DNA from: Desulfococcaceae bacterium
GTDB lineage: Bacteria > Desulfobacterota > Desulfobacteria > Desulfobacterales > Desulfosalsimonadaceae
DNA: 64,000 nucleotides
Assembly (NCBI GenBank): GCA_030145385.1
Contig: JAQYVU010000002.1
Span: 114,682 to 178,681, forward strand
Direction: 5' to 3'
Shown here: one piece after another, positions 8,493 through 17,280 of the stretch
How positions within the stretch are numbered: the stretch's first letter is position 1
Layout: every line of letters starts with the position of its first letter
Notes under the pieces: model-generated
The model's database searches: none
What the model was told of the DNA's origin: nothing
The model's input: only the letters and a program-made list of their open reading frames with translations
Position numbers and translations under genes: made by a program

Positions 8493-8723
8493 TTATTCTA
8501 AAATTTCCAAAACCGCTCTTTTTTTTCCCTTGGCTGACACCGCGCTTAAGATCAATCGCATCGCTTGAGCTGTTTTGCCCATCTTCCCGATAACTTTTCC
8601 CAAATCTTCTTTGGCAACCTTTAATTCGATAACAGAAGAGTGGTGTCCCTCTATCGCTTCCACCTTTACTTGTTTTGGATCGTCAACCAGTGATTGGGCA
8701 ATATACTTGATCAACTCTTTCAT
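8493..8723 (-). CDS. khpA: KH-domain RNA-binding protein KhpA
   Basis: A 76-residue single KH-domain protein of the KhpA family, a small RNA chaperone that often partners KhpB. The GxxG loop is GKMG within KVIGKMGKTAQAMR. ATG 8723 follows AAGGAGAAGAAAC, a strong ribosome site. KhpA is usually encoded between rpsP and rimM. Here no ribosomal protein gene is adjacent and the gene stands alone, upstream of cmk on the same strand. Confidence 0.93.
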   Translation of the reverse strand: MKELIKYIAQSLVDDPKQVKVEAIEGHHSSVIELKVAKEDLGKVIGKMGKTAQAMRLILSAVSAKGKKRAVLEILE

Positions 8724-9033
8724 CGTTTCTTCTCCTTAAATCGTATCGGTTATTGAGAGATTAGAATAAAAAGAATATGATGATCCTGTTTACTAGCGGA
8801 GACATATTTTTTTTGGAACATTCCCCAGTCCAAATGGATGGAAAAAAGCAGGAATGAATTTTACTCCACGTGCTCAAACAATCTTAGTCAAATATCAGAA
8901 CCGGTCAAAAAAATACTGTTTAACGGTCCGAAGCGATTCATTTTTGAGTGAATGAACCGTTTTATATGTATTTTTAAACCGGAAAGCACTGTCCATATCA
9001 ACCATACGGCAATAAATCAGACTCCCGCTATCT
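8724..9033. other. Intergenic region upstream of khpA
   Basis: AT-rich, with no recognisable gene, repeat or clear promoter. It presumably holds the khpA promoter. Confidence 0.4.
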
Positions 9034-9213
9034 TTATTTCATATTATTACGCGTTTCTTTCAGGCAATATTCCCGCCACAGACAGTCTGTACGGGCACAC
9101 TTTCTTGTTGCTGTTCCGAAACAATCCGGGTCACCCTCAAGCCGCTGAACGCTTCGAATAAAATGTGCCAGGTCCGGCACATTAACGTTTGCGTCTGCTG
9201 TCGTGTCTGGCAT
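9034..9213 (-). CDS. Small cysteine-motif protein
   Basis: A 59-residue protein from ATG 9213 (a TTG at 9222 is an alternative). No strong ribosome site decides the start. The C-terminal half holds four cysteines in C-x7-C-x4-C-x5-C within DCFGTATRKC and TDCLWREYCLK. This suggests a small metal-binding or disulfide knuckle. I recognise the pattern only loosely, as a type of small protein in delta-proteobacteria, and know no function. No signal peptide is seen. A large palindrome lies about 210 bp upstream. Confidence 0.5.
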   Translation of the reverse strand: MPDTTADANVNVPDLAHFIRSVQRLEGDPDCFGTATRKCARTDCLWREYCLKETRNNMK

Positions 9214-9420
9214 TTCAATCAAATTCGGATTTCGGTTTTATTTAATAAGTGCATGTAAAAATAGCCGCTTCCTGAAGCCGGAAATCACGGCTGGTTTGCT
9301 TAATAAGCTACATGATGGAAATATCTGATATGGTGTGTCGAAATAAATTAATTGAGTTTTATTATTTGCTGATTTTACTAATTTTGTCCATAAGGGGAGC
9401 GCCTCATTTATTCTGGGGAA

Positions 9421-9453
9421 ATATCCTATATGGGGATTTCCCCTATAGGATAT
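9421..9453. repeat. 33-bp palindrome, operator-like
   Basis: ATATCCTATA (9421-9430) pairs with TATAGGATAT (9444-9453), and inside it GGGGA pairs with TCCCC, giving a nearly perfect 33-bp dyad. The half-site GGGGAAAT also appears just upstream at 9415-9422. It lies 27 bp past the response regulator stop and upstream of the small Cys-protein gene. It has no T-run, so an operator or promoter role is at least as likely as termination. Confidence 0.6.
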
Positions 9454-9480
9454 CCGATTGGATGGGATGGTGATGTGGGG

Positions 9481-10158
9481 TTATTCTTTCCAGAGATCAA
9501 TATCGATGAGGCCGATTTTTGCGGCATAACGTACCAGTTCGATGGTACTTTGCAGCCCGAGTTTGCGCATGATATTGGCGCGGTGATTTTCAACCGTTTT
9601 TGGACTGATGAATAGCCTGGCGGCCACTTGCTTTATGGATAGCCCTTCAGCCATCAGGATCACGACCTCCTGCTCCCGGGGGGTTAGCGCATCATAACCG
9701 GTATCGGTCGCGCCGGTCTCTCTGGGCGGCATGCCAACCAGTTTTTTTACCACCTGATGAGAAACTGAAGTGTCCATAAAATAGTTTCCCAGCAAGACTT
9801 GACTCATTCCCTTCAAAAGCATGTCCGTGGCTGATTCTTTTACAATATATCCCTTGGCCCCGGTCTGAAATGCTTTGACGATATAGTCGATTTTGGAATG
9901 CATGCTGACAATTATGACAAGGGTTTGGGGGGAGTTTTTTACAATTTCACGGATCAATTCAATGCCGCTTTGATCCGGCAGCGACACATCCACCAATGCC
10001 AGATCCGGCTTTAATTCTCTGACTTTTTGAAGGCCCTGACTGCCGGTGCCTGCTTCCCCCACCACTTTATACCCGGCATCCTGTCCGATAATCGACTTGA
10101 GACCTTCCCGAAAAAAAGGATGATCATCAATGATGATGATTCGTTTTTTATGAGGCAT
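9481..10158 (-). CDS. NarL/FixJ-family response regulator
   Basis: A 225-residue two-component regulator. The receiver domain (1-120) carries the acidic pair D11/D12, the phosphorylation site D57 in LALVDVSLP, and the conserved Lys in YIVKES. The C-terminal LuxR-type helix-turn-helix (about 155-215) contains LTPREQEVVILMAEG and KTVENHRANIMRKL. The start overlaps the end of the kinase gene by 11 bp, so translation is coupled. It is the cognate regulator of that kinase. Target genes are unknown; the 33-bp palindrome just past its 3' end is a candidate site. Confidence 0.95.
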   Translation of the reverse strand: MPHKKRIIIIDDHPFFREGLKSIIGQDAGYKVVGEAGTGSQGLQKVRELKPDLALVDVSLPDQSGIELIREIVKNSPQTLVIIVSMHSKIDYIVKAFQTGAKGYIVKESATDMLLKGMSQVLLGNYFMDTSVSHQVVKKLVGMPPRETGATDTGYDALTPREQEVVILMAEGLSIKQVAARLFISPKTVENHRANIMRKLGLQSTIELVRYAAKIGLIDIDLWKE

Positions 10159-12049
10159 TGATATCTTCTTTAAATGGAAATTTTATATATATTTTGGTGC
10201 CCTTGCTGGGACGTGATTGAACCGTCATTTGGCCTTGCAGCAGTTTGACCCGCTCTTTCATACTTCGAAGGCCCATCCTTCTTTCACTGTCTAAGGCATG
10301 CGCTCGCGCCTCTATGTCAAACCCCTTACCGTCGTCCTCAATGCGGAGAATGATCTCCGGATATGCGCCCACCAGCTTAACTGTCACCCGGACTGCATCG
10401 GCATGCTTCCAGACGTTGTTTAGCCCTTCCTGAACCAAACGGTACAGATTGATTTCAATAAAAGAATCCATCATTACTTTTTTCAAGCCGGCCGGAGAGA
10501 ACGCCACATTTATCCCGGTATTTTTTGCAAATTCCTCACAATACGTGGAAAGCGTCTGGAGAAGCCCGAATTCCTTCAATCCCGGAGGGCGTAAATCATA
10601 TGCCAAATTTCGAACGGTGGAAATTGATCGATTAAGTATTTTGGATAATTCTGAAAGTTTTTGTGTTGTATTACGAGGCAATTTTAACTGACTGTCAAAA
10701 AGCATCTCAAGGGATATTTTTAACGTGGAAAGGTCCTGAGCCACACTGTCATGCAGCTCCCTGGAAATCATTTGGCGCTCCGCTTCCTGAGCATTCAGGA
10801 TCTGATGGGACAGGTTCTGAATATGCTTCTCGGTCCGCTTACGCTCGGTGATGTCTTCAACCATCTCAATGGCGGCAACCACCTTGCCTGTATGATCTTT
10901 GATGGGAGATGAGATGATCCGATAATGAAGAATTTGATCTCCAATCGGTGTGTCGGTGATGGATTCATGCATCTCACCATCCTGTAATGTTTTAATCGCC
11001 GGGCAGTAGGGGCACACGCTTTCGCGGGGCGGATCATTATAGGCCTGATAGCATACCGGATGCTTTGACGTATCAATATAAGGAAACCACTGTTTCATCT
11101 GATTGTTTATGGTCAAAATTTCCATATCCGGACTGATCAGGGCCACGCCGATGCCAATGTTGTCTACCAGACTTCGATATCTTTCTTCAGATTCCTGCAG
11201 TTTTTCTTGTACATGCCGACGCTCGGTAATATCCCGTGCTGATCCTTCCCAGCCAATCGGTTTCCCGGCATCATCACAAAGGATACGCGAATTGAGGGAG
11301 GCATATATCAATCGATTGTTTTTCCGATTATTTTTTGATTTTAATTGAAGTTCATAATCGATGATTTCCCCTGTTTTTAAAATTGTTTCCTGGAGCTTTT
11401 TTCTGTCTGCCGGATTGTGGTATAGTTTCAGTACAGACTGACCGATCATCTCCTCACGCGTAAAACCAGTATATCGTTTTATTGACGGGCTTATTTCAAT
11501 GATATTCCCGGAAAAATCGGTCTGGAAGAATACATCCTGAATGTTCTCAAATATCTTTCTGTATTTGGCTTCGCTCTTGCTCAACTGCGTTTCCATCTGT
11601 ATGCGATCCGCGATATCGCGCACAGCTCCGATGATCTTTTTGCGCCCGCCTGAAATAAACACTCCGGCGACAATTTCACCCGGAAAAATTGTCCCATTTT
11701 TCTTTTGAAAGAAACGCACCGGCACCCGAAGACTATCGGTGATTTCGTCTTTAATATTTTGAACGGCACATCTTGTTTTTTCTTTCTCGGCGGAGATATC
11801 TTCAACCGCTAAGGCCAGAAACTCGTCTTTGGAATACCCATAAAGATTTAATGCCGCTTGATTTGCATTTTCAAACCGTCCGGTCGTCCCATCAAAAATC
11901 ATCACAGCATCCGACTCGCTTTCAAAGAGCTGGCGGTACTTCTCCTCATTATACCGCAGTGCATCCTCGGCCCCCCTGTTTGCGGCAAATTTCTTTTCAA
12001 CTTCACTGAGTCTTTGTACCAACTTTTCATAACTTGGTTTTACACTCAC
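10148..12049 (-). CDS. Multi-PAS histidine kinase (HisKA_3)
   Basis: A 633-residue soluble sensor kinase with no predicted membrane segment. There are three PAS domains (about 30-150, 155-275, 285-405), a HisKA_3 dimerisation helix with the phospho-acceptor His433 in SRELHDSVAQDLS, and a HATPase_c domain with DDGKGFD and GLRSMKERV. The third PAS carries Cys333, Cys346 and Cys349 (VCYQ and VCPYC), which could hold a metal or sense redox. The start is GTG 12049 because AAGGTGG lies 8 nt upstream; an upstream ATG-free extension to 12121 has no ribosome site. It overlaps the NarL-type regulator gene. Confidence 0.92.
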   Translation of the reverse strand: MSVKPSYEKLVQRLSEVEKKFAANRGAEDALRYNEEKYRQLFESESDAVMIFDGTTGRFENANQAALNLYGYSKDEFLALAVEDISAEKEKTRCAVQNIKDEITDSLRVPVRFFQKKNGTIFPGEIVAGVFISGGRKKIIGAVRDIADRIQMETQLSKSEAKYRKIFENIQDVFFQTDFSGNIIEISPSIKRYTGFTREEMIGQSVLKLYHNPADRKKLQETILKTGEIIDYELQLKSKNNRKNNRLIYASLNSRILCDDAGKPIGWEGSARDITERRHVQEKLQESEERYRSLVDNIGIGVALISPDMEILTINNQMKQWFPYIDTSKHPVCYQAYNDPPRESVCPYCPAIKTLQDGEMHESITDTPIGDQILHYRIISSPIKDHTGKVVAAIEMVEDITERKRTEKHIQNLSHQILNAQEAERQMISRELHDSVAQDLSTLKISLEMLFDSQLKLPRNTTQKLSELSKILNRSISTVRNLAYDLRPPGLKEFGLLQTLSTYCEEFAKNTGINVAFSPAGLKKVMMDSFIEINLYRLVQEGLNNVWKHADAVRVTVKLVGAYPEIILRIEDDGKGFDIEARAHALDSERRMGLRSMKERVKLLQGQMTVQSRPSKGTKIYIKFPFKEDINAS

Positions 12050-12409
12050 CGGATACCACCTTGTATCATAGGGAAGATTTTTCTCATATGGATTCAGTAA
12101 CTTCCGACAAAGATAGCGCAAACACGGCGGGATAACAATATTATTTTCACAATTACGATGCCGAATAAAAATTGGGGCGATTGTCGATCATTGGAAACCG
12201 AGGAAGGATAAAGGCTGTTGATGAATTGAAGAGCGGTCACAATGCTGTAGCGGATATCAATGCAGTCTGCTTTTTTGTGCGCATCAGTAATACTACGACA
12301 CTAATCAAGCAGTCTTCAAGTTTTCAGGACATCGGGCATATTGTGGTTAAAATATCTACACCCCCCATCACAACTATCCTGCCCCATAAAAAAGAAACAA
12401 TCATTAAAA
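12050..12409. other. Intergenic region between UbiB-like gene and kinase
   Basis: No recognisable gene on either strand. A short hydrophobic frame on the minus strand just past the UbiB stop has no family match that I recognise. The kinase promoter must lie here but is not obvious. Confidence 0.4.
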
Positions 12410-13756
12410 CTATGCCAGCCAGTCCAGCTTCCGGGTAAACGCCTCCATGTCCAGCATCATGTCATCCATCATCATATCCATGTCAAAAAGGAGATCTCCG
12501 TAGCTGTCAAAATACAGAAACTGTTTTAATAGAAGGGTGAATTCACGCGGAAACCGGATGCCATGGGTTTCAGCGATCCGGACCATTTCCAGCAGGATCT
12601 GCTCCGGTTCATCCATGTTTGCCGGATACGCCGGATCTGTCGCGGAAACCGGAAAATGTTCTTCAGCCAATGATTCACCGGCATTATAAAAATCTTCCAG
12701 GTCTTTTGCGAGCAATGCGGTATCCACCTTTCTCCGGGTCATGCCGATGACCAGCATGGATTCGGCAATGGACATATAGTCCTTGATCATCATACCCTGA
12801 ATCAATGACATAACGCCTTCCCTGGTCTTTTCCGAAATTCGCCCCACAATTCCGAAATCAATAAAACCGACCCGGCTGTCGTCTAAAATCAAAAGATTGC
12901 CGGCATGCAGATCCGCATGGAACAGTTCACATCCGGCGATACTGGAAAGCCAGGTTTCAAAAGCTGCCCCTATAATCCTTTGCGGATGATCGGTTGATTT
13001 CAAAAACAGTTCTCGATCCGTTAAAGGGATCCCGTGAAGCCGTTCCATGGTCAGCACCCGCCTGGATGATGCATGGGGATATAAAAGGGGTGTTACCACC
13101 CGCGTATTGCCGGACGACTTTAGAAACGCTGAGAAGGTCCTGATGTTCTCAGCTTCTTTAAAAAAATCGCATTCTTCAAATACGGTCCGGCGGATTTCCG
13201 ATAAAATGCCGGCCAGAGAAATATGCTGCAGGCGGGGAACCAGACGTTCAAAAATCACCGCGGAATAATACAGAAAATTTAAATCCGTCGACAGAATGTT
13301 TTTCACCCCGGGCCGCTGAATCTTAATAACGACATCTTCACCGCTGATGAGCTTAGCCGCATATACCTGGGCAATGGAGGCGGAAGCCAGGGGAACCGGA
13401 TCAATATCATCAAAAATTTCTCCCATATAACCGGCGCCCAGTTCGTTTTTCAAAACTTTATGCATCTGATTAAACGGCACCGGCTCTGTCTGATCCAGAC
13501 AACTGTGAAACTCTTTTACATATTCGTCCGGAAAGAGCGACGGCGAGCTGGCAATCAGCTGCCCCAGCTTGATATACGTCGCGCCCAGTCGCTCAAATGT
13601 TTTCCGCATCAAGACAGGCGGAGACGGTTGACCGTCAAACACCCACTCCAGCCCGGTTTTACCCAGGGCGGTTGCTGTCTGGCGGATTCGATTAATACTG
13701 TTAAAACCTAATGAAACGGCTGATGGCAGTTCTTTATAGATCGTTTGAAGAATCAT
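12410..13756 (-). CDS. ABC1/UbiB-family atypical kinase
   Basis: A UbiB/ADCK-type protein kinase-like ATPase, linked in other organisms to quinone or isoprenoid lipid metabolism. Signature motifs are KLGQ in ATYIKLGQLIASS (the KxGQ extension), the Ala-rich loop ASASIAQVYAAKL, the lysine in VVIKIQRPG, the catalytic loop FHADLHAGNLL and DFG in GFIDFGIVG. The start chosen is ATG 13756 (MILQTIYKELP); ATG 13798 and TTG 13834 are in frame and cannot be excluded. No C-terminal transmembrane pair is evident, unlike E. coli UbiB. No quinone gene lies nearby. Confidence 0.88.
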   Translation of the reverse strand: MILQTIYKELPSAVSLGFNSINRIRQTATALGKTGLEWVFDGQPSPPVLMRKTFERLGATYIKLGQLIASSPSLFPDEYVKEFHSCLDQTEPVPFNQMHKVLKNELGAGYMGEIFDDIDPVPLASASIAQVYAAKLISGEDVVIKIQRPGVKNILSTDLNFLYYSAVIFERLVPRLQHISLAGILSEIRRTVFEECDFFKEAENIRTFSAFLKSSGNTRVVTPLLYPHASSRRVLTMERLHGIPLTDRELFLKSTDHPQRIIGAAFETWLSSIAGCELFHADLHAGNLLILDDSRVGFIDFGIVGRISEKTREGVMSLIQGMMIKDYMSIAESMLVIGMTRRKVDTALLAKDLEDFYNAGESLAEEHFPVSATDPAYPANMDEPEQILLEMVRIAETHGIRFPREFTLLLKQFLYFDSYGDLLFDMDMMMDDMMLDMEAFTRKLDWLA

Positions 13757-13944
13757 TTCTTTTTCTCGTAAAAGTTGCAGATGACAGCTGGTCAGCATGT
13801 AAGATCCGAAGACCGGGTTATAGTCTGTTCTCAATTCACAGACGTCTCATATCAACCGGAACACTTAACTTCAAGCTATAACCCGCATCTGAGTTAACCC
13901 GCAATTCTCATGAAAAGTTTTTTTTAGGATAACTACCTCATAAA

Positions 13945-14802
13945 TCAGTATATCTTCCGGCGTCCCACATTGGAACCGATGACTGAGAATGTATTTTCAG
14001 CAATAAACAGGGCTGCCGGATCAATGGTAAAGACAATTTCCTCAAGTCTTTTCAGCTGAATATTATTGATAACTGTTAAAACGATCTGTTTCGGTGTTCC
14101 GGAATAGCCGCCGACGCCGTTTAAAAGCGTTGATCCCATTTTAAACTGGTCATTGACCATGGCCGAGATTTCCTTGGGTCTGTCCGAAATCACCAGCACC
14201 ACTTTTCGCTGGCTGAACATGGACAGGGCATAGTCCATTGCAAACGAGGTGCAGAAAAGCATGATCATGGAGGCAATCACAAGGTCATTTTCAAAAAATA
14301 CAAAACTGAATGCATACAAGACCATATTAAAGAAAAAATAAAATTTCCCTAAGCCGATATTGAATTTCTGGTAAAACAGCACCCCCATAACATCCAATCC
14401 GCCGTTGGAACCCAGCGATCTTAAGACAATTCCGGCCCCCAGCCCTGAAAGAACGCCGCAGGTTACCGCCGCATAAAGCTGATCACGAATTTGAAAATCC
14501 ACATCCAGCACCGCATAAATACCGGTAAAAAAGAACATCGAATACAGTGAATAGAGCAGAAACCGTTTGCTGATAAATTTCCAGGCAACAAGAAACAACG
14601 GGATATTGAATAAAAGGTACCATATACTGATACGGCCCACTCCACCGGCAAAGTAAACCAGGGAAGAGACCCCGAAAATGCCGCCGGGAATAAAGGCGTG
14701 TTCAAATGCAATTCCCTTTAACGCTAAGGCAATAATGGCCGAACCGGCGGTTATCAGAAATATATTCCAGGGTATTGAAGATGTAATTTTTGTATCAATC
14801 AT
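13945..14802 (-). CDS. YitT-family membrane protein
   Basis: A 285-residue protein with a hydrophobic N-terminal region of five or six membrane segments (about 10-190, DUF161 repeats with PGGIFGVSSLVYF and LGSNGGLDVMG) and a C-terminal cytoplasmic DUF2179 domain (about 200-285). That domain contains LLNGVGGYSG and VIGSNVGRRK. The transported substrate of this family is not established. The gene stands in a run of minus-strand membrane and ion-transport genes. The start ATG 14802 is the only good N-terminus. Confidence 0.9.
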   Translation of the reverse strand: MIDTKITSSIPWNIFLITAGSAIIALALKGIAFEHAFIPGGIFGVSSLVYFAGGVGRISIWYLLFNIPLFLVAWKFISKRFLLYSLYSMFFFTGIYAVLDVDFQIRDQLYAAVTCGVLSGLGAGIVLRSLGSNGGLDVMGVLFYQKFNIGLGKFYFFFNMVLYAFSFVFFENDLVIASMIMLFCTSFAMDYALSMFSQRKVVLVISDRPKEISAMVNDQFKMGSTLLNGVGGYSGTPKQIVLTVINNIQLKRLEEIVFTIDPAALFIAENTFSVIGSNVGRRKIY

Positions 14803-15187
14803 TGATTATGCTCTACTTTCTCTGTTATTCCGAAATTTTGTTAATTTGACTCTACAGGCTGCCACGGATGTATCCGTTTTATGCAATTCAATCCGGAATT
14901 ATGCAACCCGGATAGTCATTCCCCGGCTGTTATTGATTATTTTTTGCGTCATGCTTCCCATAATAATTTAAACTATTCAAATTGTTTTTATCGTGGTAAA
15001 AAAAAATATCAATAAAGCAGCCCACCGAATAAATTAAACGATGTAAAAACAAATAGTTCCGGTTATCGGATAACGACTCTCAAATATACCGCTGACATAT
15101 TCTTGAAACAAAATCAAAAATTCCGGATAATTGATAAGAACGAAGATCTTTTCAGCCAGAGCCCTGTATGATATTTTTTTTATAAAA
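14803..15187. other. Intergenic region, nothing recognised
   Basis: AT-rich sequence between the CaCA antiporter and YitT genes, both on the minus strand. No gene, clear hairpin or promoter was identified. Confidence 0.4.
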
Positions 15188-16147
15188 TCATACCCCTACG
15201 ACAAGATGCCCGATATATATCGAATACAGTAGCAACAGCCCGGCCCCTTCCCACCGGTCCAGCGACCTTCTTTTAAAAGAAAACATGAACCCGAACAGCA
15301 ATACGCTGGATAAAACAACCATCCAGATATCCGTGTTGCTGGCCTGCTGAAACGGCAGGGGCTTGATCGTGGAACTGATCCCGAGAACAAACAGAATGTT
15401 GAAAATATTGGAACCCACCACATTCCCCACGGCAATATCCGTATTTTTTTTATATGCCGCCACGGCAGATGTGGCCAGTTCCGGTAATGACGTGCCTATT
15501 GCAACGATCGTCAAACCGATTAAAGACTCACTCATTCCAAAAGACGAGGCCAGAGTTACGGCCCCGTCCACAATCCATTTGCCCCCCAACCCCAGGCCCG
15601 CAAACCCGGCAACGATCATGACACTTGATTTCATCAATCCGTGGGGTATTGGCGACAGCTGAGAGGCCATACCGTCAATCGCCTTGGCAATGGAAATAGA
15701 ATAATACAAAAAGATTAAAAAAAAGCACAAAAGTATCATCCCGTCGATTCTGGTAATGGCTGACACCGAAGCTTTATCGATGAGCTGATCGTTTGCCATG
15801 ACACCTAAAACAACGGCGGCCAGAAGGCTGAACGGAATTTCCTTGAATACTGTTCCCCGGGTTACCGACAGTGGATAAATAATGGATGAGACACCGAGAA
15901 TCAATAGTATGTTTGCGATATTGCTTCCCAGTACATTTCCAATGGCAATCTGTGTGCTGCCTTTCACACTGGCAATAATACTGACAAACAACTCCGGGGT
16001 TGAGGTTCCGAAGGCCACCACCGTCAGCCCGATGACCAGGTCAGAGACATTAAACCGCCGTGCCACGGATGAGGCGCCGGCCACCAGAAAATCCGCCCCC
16101 TTAATCAGAAAAATAAAACCAACGACCATTAAAACATAGGAAATCAT
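15188..16147 (-). CDS. Calcium/sodium antiporter, CaCA family (YrbG-like)
   Basis: A 319-residue inner-membrane cation/Ca2+ exchanger. The two inverted alpha repeats are clear: GTSTPELFVS with GNVLGSNIANILLILG (about 48-87), and GTSLPELATS with GNVVGSNIFNILFVLG (about 213-253). Ten membrane segments are expected. The paired acidic residues in TPE and LPE are the ion ligands of the family. The length equals E. coli YrbG. ATG 16147 begins MISYVLMVVGF. It belongs to the ion-homeostasis block with ZntB and the MscS channels. Confidence 0.95.
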   Translation of the reverse strand: MISYVLMVVGFIFLIKGADFLVAGASSVARRFNVSDLVIGLTVVAFGTSTPELFVSIIASVKGSTQIAIGNVLGSNIANILLILGVSSIIYPLSVTRGTVFKEIPFSLLAAVVLGVMANDQLIDKASVSAITRIDGMILLCFFLIFLYYSISIAKAIDGMASQLSPIPHGLMKSSVMIVAGFAGLGLGGKWIVDGAVTLASSFGMSESLIGLTIVAIGTSLPELATSAVAAYKKNTDIAVGNVVGSNIFNILFVLGISSTIKPLPFQQASNTDIWMVVLSSVLLFGFMFSFKRRSLDRWEGAGLLLLYSIYIGHLVVGV

Positions 16148-16235
16148 CTGAAGTCCGCCTTATAAGGTTAAATTCATCATACTTTCTCCAGTGCCGGGTG
16201 AAAATTCACCGTATTTTTTTCCAGAGAACGTTTTG

Positions 16236-17207
16236 CTACAGCCACTTAATGCGTTTAAAAATCGAAAGGAGAAAAACGGCAATGATCACCAGCATCAGAC
16301 AGACGAAGGCAAATGCCCAATGATTTTCCGAACCGGGGATACCGCCGACGTTAATCCCTAAAAGACCGGTCAGCAGTCCCAAGGGTAAAAAAATTGCTGC
16401 CACGATAGACAGCAGGTACATGGCCTTGTTGTTCTGTTCGGACAGCCGGTTGTTCAATTCCTCCTGAATAATGGCAGCCCGGTCCCGGGCAGAGTCAATA
16501 TCTTCAACAAACCGCGCCGTTCTTTCAGCGCTTTCCCTCAGCCGCAGCTTATCCTTATCCGTCAGCCAGGAAATATTTTCATTTGATAATCTTGTGAGCA
16601 CGTCCCGCTGCGGAGCAATATAGCGGCGCAGACTGATGCTTTGACGCCGCAATTTCGATATTTTAGGCCGCAATTCATAACTTTCAGCCGAAAGGACTGT
16701 GTCTTCCAGATCGTCAACCCCTTCATCAACTTCCGCGACCACATCCCCCATCCGGTCTACAATCCGCTCAACAGTCATGATCAGGAATTCTCCGGTACGG
16801 GTCGGCCCATCCCCTGATTCAATGGCCTTGTTGATATCATCAATGGCCATAACGCGCCGCTGGCGCATGGTGATGATCCGGTTTTCGTTGTAGTTCATGC
16901 GCAAGGCCACCATGTCCTCCGGATCAGACCCAGGATTGCAGTTGACACCACGCAGAATCAGAAAAAGGCCGTCTATCGACGTCAGCACCCGGGGCCGGGT
17001 GTCTTCCTCCATCAGAATTTCACAGGTCAGCGGGCTCAGACCGCTTTCTTCCTTCAGCCATTGCTGAACTGCTTTGCTGGTGTAATCCAGATGAGCCCAG
17101 AGCACTCCCCTCTCCGGAGTCCATTTTTCCAAGTCTTCCCAGTCGATTTTCCTGCCGCCGCCGGCACCGTCTAAAATTCTCGCAAATATAAGCCCGTTAT
17201 CATCCAT
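16236..17207 (-). CDS. ZntB/CorA-family divalent metal transporter
   Basis: A 323-residue 2-TM-GxN transporter. The soluble N-terminal domain includes LWAHLDYTS and ILMEEDTRPR, followed by a long helical region (about 150-255) and two C-terminal membrane segments. The pore signature after the first segment is LLGINVGGIPGSE, GIN instead of the CorA GMN and with the IPG extension typical of ZntB, so zinc transport is the best guess. The C-terminus FKRIKWL is the usual basic end. ATG 17207 follows AAGGAGATAGCAGG. Confidence 0.9.
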   Translation of the reverse strand: MDDNGLIFARILDGAGGGRKIDWEDLEKWTPERGVLWAHLDYTSKAVQQWLKEESGLSPLTCEILMEEDTRPRVLTSIDGLFLILRGVNCNPGSDPEDMVALRMNYNENRIITMRQRRVMAIDDINKAIESGDGPTRTGEFLIMTVERIVDRMGDVVAEVDEGVDDLEDTVLSAESYELRPKISKLRRQSISLRRYIAPQRDVLTRLSNENISWLTDKDKLRLRESAERTARFVEDIDSARDRAAIIQEELNNRLSEQNNKAMYLLSIVAAIFLPLGLLTGLLGINVGGIPGSENHWAFAFVCLMLVIIAVFLLSIFKRIKWL

Positions 17208-17280
17208 CCTGCTATCTCCTTATGTGTTTTAACCAACCGCTCATGCCGATAAAACATTAAACCGGGTATATACTTTAATT

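Noticed and set aside
12172..12438. Plus-strand frame of 88 codons between the kinase and UbiB genes, and a hydrophobic minus-strand frame in the same gap
   Set aside because: The plus frame starts with TTG without a ribosome site and runs into the UbiB gene on the other strand. The hydrophobic frame has no start and no family resemblance.
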